Shown: positions 57,344 to 64,000 of the stretch, one piece after another
Layout of the letters: every line of letters starts with the position of its first letter
Numbering within the stretch: position 1 is the stretch's first letter
From: Ectothiorhodospira mobilis
GTDB lineage: Bacteria; Pseudomonadota; Gammaproteobacteria; Ectothiorhodospirales; Ectothiorhodospiraceae
DNA: 64,000 nt
Direction of reading: 5' to 3'
Assembly: GCF_900114895.1 (NCBI RefSeq)
Contig: NZ_FOUO01000006.1
Location: 121,411 to 185,410 of the forward strand
Notes under the pieces: model-generated
What the model saw: only the letters and a program-made list of their open reading frames with translations
Database searches by the model: none
Told to the model about the DNA's origin: nothing
Translations under genes and position numbers: made by a program

Positions 57344-59335
57344 ATGGCCGATCCCAACAAATCGTCACCGGAGAAGCGACCCCGGATGCAGGTCAATCCG
57401 CCGGTCTTCATCGCATCGGCCGCCCTGATCCTGGTGCTGGTGGTCTTCGCCGCCATCTTCACGGACCTGGCCGGCAGCGTGTTCCAGGCCACCCAGTCCT
57501 GGATCTCCGACACCATGGGCTGGTTCTATGTCCTTTCGGTGGCGGGTTTTGTGATCTTCATGGTCGCCCTCGCCGTCTCCTCCTATGGCGGCATCAAGCT
57601 GGGCCCCGATCACAGCCAGCCCGACTACAGTTACCTGTCCTGGTTCGCCATGCTCTTCTCCGCCGGCATGGGCATCGGGCTCATGTTCTTCGGCGTCGCC
57701 GAGCCGGTGATGCACTACACCTCGCCCCCCACGGGCAGCGGCGAGACCGTGGAGGCGGCGCGCCAGGCCATGAGCATCACCCTCTTCCACTGGGGGATGC
57801 ATGCCTGGGCCATCTATGCCGTGGTGGCCGCTTCACTGGCTTATTTCGCCTTCCGTCACGGCCTGCCTCTGACCGTGCGCTCAGCCCTCTATCCCCTGCT
57901 GGGGGACCGCATCCATGGCGGTATCGGCCATACGGTGGACACCTTCGCCGTTCTGGGCACCCTCTTCGGCGTGGCCACCTCCCTGGGCCTGGGGGCGACC
58001 CAGATCAACTCCGGCCTGAACTACCTCTTTGATGTCCCCAATGTGGTCTCGGTGCAGGTGGTGCTCATCGCCATCATCACCGTGCTGGCCACCATCTCCG
58101 TGGTGCTGGGGCTGGACGGCGGCATCCGCCGCCTCTCGGAGCTGAACATCCTCCTGGCGGTGGGGCTTCTGGCCTTCGTGCTCATCTTCGGGCCCACGGT
58201 CTACCTGCTGCAGACCCTGGTGCAGAACACGGGAAGCTACATCTCCAACCTGTTCAGCATGACCTTCAATCTCTACGCCTACGAACCCACGGACTGGATC
58301 GGGGGCTGGACGTTGTTCTACTGGGGCTGGTGGATCGCCTGGGCGCCGTTCGTGGGCATGTTCATCGCCCGGGTCTCCCGGGGACGCACCCTGCGGGAGT
58401 TCACCTTCGGTGTACTGTTCGTGCCGGTGGGTTTCACCATCATGTGGATGACCTTCTTCGGCAACACCGCGCTGCACATGATCATGGAGCAGGGGATCAC
58501 GCAACTGGCGGATGCCGTGGCCGCGGATACCTCGGTGGCCCTCTTTCAGTTCCTCGAGCAGATGCCCCTCTCCAGCATCACCGCCGTGGTGGCCACGCTC
58601 CTGGTGGTGACCTTCTTCGTCACCTCCTCCGACTCCGGTTCCCTGGTGGTGGACATCCTCACCTCCGGCGGCCGTGAGGACTCCCCCACCTGGCAGCGCA
58701 TCTTCTGGGCCCTGCTGGAGGGGGTGGTGGCCTCCGTGCTGCTCATCGCCGGCGGGCTCTCGGCCCTGCAGACGGCCACCATCGCCAGCGCCCTGCCGTT
58801 CACCGTGATCATGATCTTCATGGCCTGGGGGCTGCTCAAGGCGCTGCACCTGGACCACCTCAAGAAGGTGACCCTGCTGGAGTCCCGGGTGTCACCGGTG
58901 AGCCCCCACGCCCCCGTCTCCTGGCAGCGGCGGCTGCGCTCCATCGTGCACCAGCCCAAGCGCAACGAGGTGCTGCGCTTCATCCAGGAGACGGTCAAGC
59001 CCGCCCTCACCGCCGTGGCCGAGGAGTTGCGCAAGCAGAAGCTGGATGCCCAGGTGGGGGAGGGTGAGGACGGCCGCTGCTGGGTGGAGGTGCGCCACGG
59101 CGAGGAGATCGATTTCTTCTACTCCGTGCGTCCCCGGGCCTACGAGCCGCCCAGCTTCGTCATGCGCGACACCGGCGCCCGGCGTGCCCAGAACCTGAAG
59201 TACTTCCGCGCCGAGGTGCACCTGGGCGAGGGCGGTCAGGACTACGACGTCATGGGCTGGAGTCAGGAGGCCCTGATCAACGACGTGCTCGAGCACTACG
59301 AACGGCATATGCACTTCCTCGACGCCGTGCGTTGA
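57344..59335 (+). CDS. BCCT-family betaine/choline transporter
   Basis: Secondary importer of betaine, choline or carnitine. Twelve helices; the substrate tryptophans are in the WGWWIAWAPFVGMFIARVSRG signature, and the Gly-rich GMGIGLMFFGVAEP unwound helix is present. 663 residues including a long soluble C-terminal domain (after about residue 510) like that of BetT, which senses osmotic stress. Directly upstream of a ProVWX betaine importer, so a role in osmoprotectant uptake is very likely. Confidence 0.93.
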   Translation: MADPNKSSPEKRPRMQVNPPVFIASAALILVLVVFAAIFTDLAGSVFQATQSWISDTMGWFYVLSVAGFVIFMVALAVSSYGGIKLGPDHSQPDYSYLSWFAMLFSAGMGIGLMFFGVAEPVMHYTSPPTGSGETVEAARQAMSITLFHWGMHAWAIYAVVAASLAYFAFRHGLPLTVRSALYPLLGDRIHGGIGHTVDTFAVLGTLFGVATSLGLGATQINSGLNYLFDVPNVVSVQVVLIAIITVLATISVVLGLDGGIRRLSELNILLAVGLLAFVLIFGPTVYLLQTLVQNTGSYISNLFSMTFNLYAYEPTDWIGGWTLFYWGWWIAWAPFVGMFIARVSRGRTLREFTFGVLFVPVGFTIMWMTFFGNTALHMIMEQGITQLADAVAADTSVALFQFLEQMPLSSITAVVATLLVVTFFVTSSDSGSLVVDILTSGGREDSPTWQRIFWALLEGVVASVLLIAGGLSALQTATIASALPFTVIMIFMAWGLLKALHLDHLKKVTLLESRVSPVSPHAPVSWQRRLRSIVHQPKRNEVLRFIQETVKPALTAVAEELRKQKLDAQVGEGEDGRCWVEVRHGEEIDFFYSVRPRAYEPPSFVMRDTGARRAQNLKYFRAEVHLGEGGQDYDVMGWSQEALINDVLEHYERHMHFLDAVR

Positions 59336-59356
59336 GCACGCAACGAAACGCAGGTG

Positions 59357-59381
59357 CCGCGGCGGGCTAGGCCCGCCGCGG
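59357..59381 (+). terminator. Hairpin between the BCCT carrier and proV
   Basis: An 11-bp perfect stem, CCGCGGCGGGC/GCCCGCCGCGG, with a 3-nt loop and no T run. More likely a partial terminator or RNA-stability element than a full stop between the two transport systems. Confidence 0.4.
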
Positions 59382-59431
59382 TGTGGACCATCACCCATCA
59401 TGGGGCCGCTAAGGCCCGGGCAGGACAGAAC

Positions 59432-60700
59432 TTGCAACCGAAAATCCAGGTCAAGAACGTTACCAAGATCTTCGGGGACCATCCCGAGCAGGCCTTCGAG
59501 CTCTTGGAGCAGGGGCTCGGCCGCAAGGAGATCCAGCAGCGCACGGGGCAGACCGTGGGCATCCACGACGTGAACTTCGACGTGGACCAGGGGGAGATCC
59601 TGGTGGTGATGGGTCTCAGTGGCTGCGGCAAGTCCACCCTCATCCGCTGCCTCAACCGGCTCATCGAACCCTCCGGCGGTCAGGTGCTGATCGATGGCGA
59701 GGATATCCTCCAATTGAATCAGAAGGACTTGCTGGAGCGCCGGCGGCGCAAGTTCGGCATGGTCTTCCAGAACTTCGCCCTGTTCCCCCACCGCACCATC
59801 TTGGACAACACCGCCTTCGGGCTGGAGATCCGGGGTACCACGCAGAACGAGCGCCGTGAGAAGGCCCTGGAGGCCCTGGAGCTGGTGGGGCTGGACGGCT
59901 GGGAGAACGCCTATCCCTCGCAGCTCTCCGGCGGTATGCAGCAGCGCGTGGGCCTGGCCCGGGCCCTGGCGGCGGACCCGGACATCCTGCTCATGGACGA
60001 GGCCTTCAGCGCCCTGGACCCCCTCATCCGCCGTGACATGCAGAACGAACTGCTGAACCTGCAGGCGCGGATGAAGAAGACCATCGTCTTCATCACCCAT
60101 GACCTGGACGAGGCCCTGCGCCTGGGGGACCGGATCGTGCTCATGAAGGACGGCTACGTGGTGCAGATCGGCACCCCAGAGGAGATCCTCAGCTCCCCCG
60201 CCAGCCGCTACGTGGAGCGCTTTGTCGAGGACGTGGACAAGACCCAGGTGCTCACCGCCGGGGCCATCATGCGCGACGCCCCGGTGCTGGCCTCCCCCAA
60301 GGACGGCCCCCGTATCGCCCTGCGGCGCATGGAGCAGGAGAGCTTCTACTGCTCCTTCGTGGTGCAGCGGGATGGCACCCTGGAGGGCTATATCTGGGCC
60401 GATGACGCCGCCGAGGCCATCAAGCGCAAGGAAAAGACCATCGAGGGTCTGATCCAGCGGGACCATCAGCCGGTGAAGCCCGACGAGCCCATCAGCACGC
60501 TGATCCAGATGCTGGCGGACACCCGCATCCCCGTGCCGGTGGTGGACGACCAGGGCCGGCTCGTGGGCACCGTCGTCAAGAGCAACGTCCTGGCCGCCCT
60601 GGCCGATAACCAGCCGGACCGGGAGGAGCAGGAGGACGACGCCGCTGGCGGAGAAGGCGGCGGGGACGAGAAGGCGCCGGCGGAATCCGCCGCCCCCTGA
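59432..60700 (+). CDS. proV: Glycine betaine/proline ABC transporter, ATP-binding subunit
   Basis: ATPase of a ProU/OpuA-type importer. Walker A GLSGCGKST, signature LSGGMQQRVGLARA, Walker B ILLMDEAFSALDPL and the H-loop THD are visible. The C-terminal half carries a CBS pair that in relatives senses ionic strength or c-di-AMP. The tail is acidic. The start is uncertain: TTG 59432 with GGACAG upstream gives MQPKIQVKNVTKIFG, matching the family; a GTG at 59381 and an ATG at 59354 are also in frame. 422 residues. Confidence 0.92.
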   Translation: MQPKIQVKNVTKIFGDHPEQAFELLEQGLGRKEIQQRTGQTVGIHDVNFDVDQGEILVVMGLSGCGKSTLIRCLNRLIEPSGGQVLIDGEDILQLNQKDLLERRRRKFGMVFQNFALFPHRTILDNTAFGLEIRGTTQNERREKALEALELVGLDGWENAYPSQLSGGMQQRVGLARALAADPDILLMDEAFSALDPLIRRDMQNELLNLQARMKKTIVFITHDLDEALRLGDRIVLMKDGYVVQIGTPEEILSSPASRYVERFVEDVDKTQVLTAGAIMRDAPVLASPKDGPRIALRRMEQESFYCSFVVQRDGTLEGYIWADDAAEAIKRKEKTIEGLIQRDHQPVKPDEPISTLIQMLADTRIPVPVVDDQGRLVGTVVKSNVLAALADNQPDREEQEDDAAGGEGGGDEKAPAESAAP

Positions 60701-60787
60701 GCCCACGGCCATGCGGCGGCGTGCGTCTTTGGCCCGTGGCCGGGACGGGCGCCGTAACCCATCGATACCAGCGCGGATGAACCTACC

Positions 60788-61639
60788 ATGAGTCAGGATT
60801 TTCCCTTTGTCGGCAAGTTTCCCCTGTCCGACTACATCGACGCCAGCCTGGAATGGATGACCCAGGCCTTCTCCGGGGTGACCCGGGGCATCAGCACCGT
60901 CCTCGGCGGCGGCGTGGAGGCCGTGGTGGCGGTCCTCAGCTTCCCGCCCCCCTGGGTGGTGATCCTCCTCATCGCCGCCTTTGCCTGGTGGATCGCCGGG
61001 CGGCGCGTGGGCATCGGCACCGCCGTGGGCCTGCTGTTCCTTTGGAACCTGCAGCTCTGGGAGGCCACCATCGAGACCCTCACCCTGGTGCTCTTCGCCA
61101 CCGCGGTGGCGGTGGCCATTGCCCTGCCCCTGGGGATCCTGGGCGGGCTCTCCGACGGCTTCAAACGGCTCATCATGCCCATCCTGGACCTGATGCAGAC
61201 CATGCCCGCCTTCGTCTATCTGATCCCCGCCATCCCCTTCTTCGGCCTCGGGCAGGTCTCGGCCATGTTCGCCACGGTGATCTTCTCCATGCCCCCGGCC
61301 ATCCGCCTCACCATCCTGGGCATCCGCCAGGTGCCCGGAGAACTGGTGGAGGCCTCCGATGCCTTCGGCGCCAACTGGTGGCAGAAGCTGTTCAAGGTCC
61401 AGCTGCCCCTGGCGGTGCCCACCATCATGGCGGGCATCAACCAGACCATCATGCTGGCCCTGTCCATGGTGGTGATCGCCGCCATGATCGGCGCCGGCGG
61501 CCTGGGCAGCGAGGTCTGGCGCGCCATCCAGCGTCTGCAGCCGGGGGACGGCTTCGAGGCGGGGATCGCCATCGTGATCCTGGCCATGATCCTCGACCGC
61601 GTCACCCAGCGGATCGGGCAGAAGCGCAAGCAGCAGTGA
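60788..61639 (+). CDS. proW: Glycine betaine/proline ABC transporter, permease subunit
   Basis: Membrane subunit with about seven helices and the coupling EAA motif (GELVEASDAFGANWWQKLFKVQLPLAVPTIMAGI). 283 residues. 87 bp after proV. Confidence 0.94.
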   Translation: MSQDFPFVGKFPLSDYIDASLEWMTQAFSGVTRGISTVLGGGVEAVVAVLSFPPPWVVILLIAAFAWWIAGRRVGIGTAVGLLFLWNLQLWEATIETLTLVLFATAVAVAIALPLGILGGLSDGFKRLIMPILDLMQTMPAFVYLIPAIPFFGLGQVSAMFATVIFSMPPAIRLTILGIRQVPGELVEASDAFGANWWQKLFKVQLPLAVPTIMAGINQTIMLALSMVVIAAMIGAGGLGSEVWRAIQRLQPGDGFEAGIAIVILAMILDRVTQRIGQKRKQQ

Positions 61640-61668
61640 CACCCTCAACCCAGAAGGGAGAGAGACCC

Positions 61669-62535
61669 ATGAAAAGACGAATGAACACGACCCTGAGCCG
61701 GCTCACCGGGATGTGCATGGCCCTGGCCCTGGCCTGTGTGCCCGCGGGTGCCCTGGCCGCCGACAAGGGCCGCATCGAACTGCCCTATGTGGAATGGTCC
61801 AGTGAGGTGGCCAGCACCAACGTGATCCGCGTGGTGTTGGAAGAGGCGGGCTATGATGTGCGCCTCACCTCCGTCAGCGCCGCCGCCATGTGGCAGTCCG
61901 TGGCCAGTGGCGATCAGGATGCCTTCGTGGCCGCCTGGTTGCCCACCACCCACGGCCACTACCTGAAACGTGTCCAGGATGATGTGGTGGACCTGGGGCC
62001 GAACCTGGAGGGGACCCGCATCGGCCTGGTGGTGCCCGAATACGTGGACATCGACTCCATCGCCGAGCTCAACGAGCATGCCGACCGCTTCGGCAACCAG
62101 ATCATCGGGATCGATCCCGGCGCGGGCATCATGAGCACCACCGAGAAGGCCATCGAGGCATACGGCATGGACGACATGCAGCTGGTGGAAGGCTCCGGCG
62201 CCACCATGACCAGCGTCCTGGGCAACGCCATCCGCACGAAGGACTGGGTGGTGGTCACCGGCTGGACCCCCCACTGGAAGTTCGCCCGTTGGGACCTGAA
62301 GTACCTGGAGGACCCCAAGGGCATCTATGGGGGTGAGGAGACCATCCACACCATCGTGCGCAAGGGCCTGAAGGAGGACATGCCCGAGGCCTACGCCATC
62401 CTGGACAACTTCCACTGGACCCCGGAGCAGATGGCCGAGGTGATGGTGATGAACCAGGAGGGCGGTGATCCCTACGAGAACGCCCAGCGCTGGGTCGAGG
62501 AGAACCGCGACCTGGTGGAGACCTGGCTCCCCTGA
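61669..62535 (+). CDS. proX: Glycine betaine/proline ABC transporter, periplasmic binding protein
   Basis: OpuAC/ProX-type solute-binding protein with a signal peptide (cleavage after AGALA) and aromatic residues expected to cage the betaine cation (YVEWSSEVAST, AAWLPTTHG, GWTPHWKF). No lipobox Cys, so it is free in the periplasm. 288 residues from ATG 61669, with AAGGGAGAG upstream. Confidence 0.93.
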   Translation: MKRRMNTTLSRLTGMCMALALACVPAGALAADKGRIELPYVEWSSEVASTNVIRVVLEEAGYDVRLTSVSAAAMWQSVASGDQDAFVAAWLPTTHGHYLKRVQDDVVDLGPNLEGTRIGLVVPEYVDIDSIAELNEHADRFGNQIIGIDPGAGIMSTTEKAIEAYGMDDMQLVEGSGATMTSVLGNAIRTKDWVVVTGWTPHWKFARWDLKYLEDPKGIYGGEETIHTIVRKGLKEDMPEAYAILDNFHWTPEQMAEVMVMNQEGGDPYENAQRWVEENRDLVETWLP

Positions 62536-62735
62536 ACCTGTCCGGCGGCCCTTCCCTGAGCGGGTCGGGCCGCCCGGCCGTGGCCTTCGGCCGCGGCCAT
62601 GAAGGACAGTCCGAGGACAGGGACGGTGTCCGTTTGCAGCAAGCCCAAGAACCCGGGACCCGGCGCCGCGGGGCCATGTCAAGGCCTTCGCGGTGCCTTC
62701 CCGTTTCGCAACCCATCCATTCAGGAAAAGAAAAC

Positions 62736-63803
62736 ATGCATCGCAAGACCTTGATCGCCTCCGCCGTCGGCGCCGCCCTGGCGCTGCCGACCACCGCCCT
62801 GGCCCAGGGCGTCAACTTCGACTTCTACGGCTCCGCCCGCGTGCAGGTGGAATCCGTCAGCCCCGACAAGGACGAGGTGCTGGACTCCTACACCGGCGTG
62901 CGCGACGCCTACTCCCGCATCGGCTTCGACGCCGACTACGCCCTCACCGACGGCCTCACCCTCATCGGCAAGCTGGAACTGCCCATGGACCTGGCCAACA
63001 AGAAGATCCAGGACCCCTGGGATCAGGACAAGGATTCCAAGAGCGGTGGCCAGAGCCGCGATGTGCGCGTGGCCAAGATCGGCGTGCAGGGGGATATCGG
63101 TACCCTCACCGTGGGGCAGATGTGGATGCCGTACTACAACGCCATCGCCTACCCGGTGGACATGTTCAGCACCTACTACAGCGGCTTTGCCACCTACACC
63201 TCCTTCCGCCGCCAGGACACCGTCGCCTACTACAGCCCGGACATGAACGGCTTCTCCATGGGCTTCGCCTGGAGCGCGGACAACGGTAACGCCGATGCCA
63301 ATGGCGATGAGGACGATCGCCTGCAGCTCACCGGCTCCTACAGCTTCGGCGACACCACCCTGGCCGTGGGCATGGACGACCTGGGCGGTGCCTCGGATCA
63401 GAAGATCCTCGGCCTGTCCGCCCGGCACACCATGGGCGACCTGTACCTGGGGGCCAAGTACGAGCGCTTTGACAGCGACATCGACGGTGATGCCTACGGC
63501 GCCGATGGCGATACCGCCATGAACCTCTACGCCGGCTACACCCTGGGCAAGAACACCTTCAAGGTGATGCTGGCGGACGTGGAGAACTATGGCGAGAACA
63601 TCTATCACCTGGGCTACGACTACCAGATGACCTCCGATCTGAAGCTCTTCGCCGAGTACTACTCCGAGGAAGAGACCGCCGCCATCACCGAGGAGCGTGG
63701 TGGGAAAAGTGACTGGTATGGCGTCGGTGCAGAAACCAGTAATGGTTATGGCGATATCAGCGGCGGCCAGGTCTTCGCCGCCGGGGTGCGCTACGACTTC
63801 TGA
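62736..63803 (+). CDS. General porin (trimeric, Gram-negative porin family)
   Basis: Outer-membrane diffusion channel. Signal peptide (HRKTLIASAVGAALALPTTALAQ), alternating beta-strands across the protein and the terminal aromatic YDF required for assembly by Bam. Very acidic (many Asp), as in halophile porins. 355 residues. Probably lets betaine and other solutes reach ProX. The 200 bp before it hold only GC hairpins; I see no clear promoter. Confidence 0.9.
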   Translation: MHRKTLIASAVGAALALPTTALAQGVNFDFYGSARVQVESVSPDKDEVLDSYTGVRDAYSRIGFDADYALTDGLTLIGKLELPMDLANKKIQDPWDQDKDSKSGGQSRDVRVAKIGVQGDIGTLTVGQMWMPYYNAIAYPVDMFSTYYSGFATYTSFRRQDTVAYYSPDMNGFSMGFAWSADNGNADANGDEDDRLQLTGSYSFGDTTLAVGMDDLGGASDQKILGLSARHTMGDLYLGAKYERFDSDIDGDAYGADGDTAMNLYAGYTLGKNTFKVMLADVENYGENIYHLGYDYQMTSDLKLFAEYYSEEETAAITEERGGKSDWYGVGAETSNGYGDISGGQVFAAGVRYDF

Positions 63804-63856
63804 TCCAAGCCGCATCCGGCACGCGTCCCGCCCCCCCGGGGGCGGGCGCAGCACCA

Positions 63857-63884
63857 GGGGGCCTGCGGGCCCCCTTCTCGTTTT
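63857..63884 (+). terminator. Terminator after the porin gene
   Basis: GGGGGCC/GGCCCCC stem with a TGCG loop, then TTCTCGTTTT. A second GC dyad (63828-63845) precedes it. Confidence 0.55.
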
Positions 63885-63924
63885 GGGGCCGCCGTCCCGG
63901 GGCCGCCCAGGGCAATCGCACATA

Positions 63925-63942
63925 GAGATTGATTCTTATTTG
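63925..63942. promoter_or_regulatory. Fur-box-like site at the right edge
   Basis: GAGATTGATTCTTATTTG differs at two positions from the common Fur-box form GAGAATGATTCTCATTTG. It suggests an iron-regulated gene starting just past the window. Nothing else is recognisable in 63943-64000. Confidence 0.45.
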
Positions 63943-64000
63943 AGTCCGAGTAAGTGAGCACGGTACTCGTCAGATGTTGCCGCGATGATCCGTTTGGTCT

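Overview
The window is GC-rich (roughly two thirds G+C), Gram-negative and gammaproteobacterial. The gene neighbourhoods hisB-H-A-F-I-E-tatABC, coaBC-dut-algC-argB, pyrE/xth and engB/cytochrome c4/resB-ccsA are typical of Chromatiales. Osmolyte genes are prominent: sucrose synthase, fructokinase, a BCCT carrier, a ProVWX betaine importer, an acidic porin, and a carbamoyl/amide cluster discussed below. Together they point to a halophilic or haloalkaliphilic member of the Ectothiorhodospiraceae. This placement is inferred from content; no rRNA gene is present.

Layout. 1-5.5 kb: the end of a GAF-GGDEF protein, an LpxL-type acyltransferase with a TtcA-family gene, a candidate CsrB/RsmZ-type sRNA with a GacA box, proline iminopeptidase with D-aminoacyl-tRNA deacylase, and FNR. 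5.5-12.4 kb: histidine biosynthesis, tatABC and gpmI. 12.4-27 kb: an FHA protein and a type II secretion cluster gspC-N. That cluster is interrupted at gene junctions by a 108-bp repeat array (F/G), an Xre-RES toxin-antitoxin pair (I/J) and an Rpn-type nuclease gene flanked by direct repeats (K/L). 27-32.2 kb: an MFS carrier, a BamD-like lipoprotein, arginine decarboxylase and a secreted YbjN protein. 32.3-32.7 kb: two tandem homologous sRNA candidates, each with a sigma-E-like promoter, C-rich hairpin loops and its own terminator. 32.7-37.7 kb: engB, cytochrome c4 and System II cytochrome c maturation. 37.7-39.6 kb: an EEP-family phosphodiesterase and a PfkB sugar kinase.

39.7-47.9 kb is the most interesting coding region. 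A MarR regulator heads a same-strand run of an N-carbamoyl-amino-acid hydrolase, an isochorismatase-fold amidohydrolase, an aspartate-carbamoyltransferase paralogue and an AsnB-like amidotransferase; sucrose synthase is divergent. The carbamoyltransferase keeps its carbamoyl-phosphate residues but has Ala at both positions that recognise the aspartate side chain. A carbamoyltransferase plus an amidotransferase is the chemistry needed for N-alpha-carbamoyl-L-glutamine 1-amide, a compatible solute reported from Ectothiorhodospira (recalled from the literature). I propose this as its synthesis and breakdown locus.

47.9-57.1 kb: an OmpA-type lipoprotein, a second MFS carrier, coaBC-dut, a second repeat array, algC, argB, a DUF4124 protein, pyrE and xthA. 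57.1-64 kb: the BCCT carrier, proVWX and a porin, followed at the edge by a Fur-box-like site. I recognised no tRNA, rRNA, CRISPR array or complete insertion sequence.
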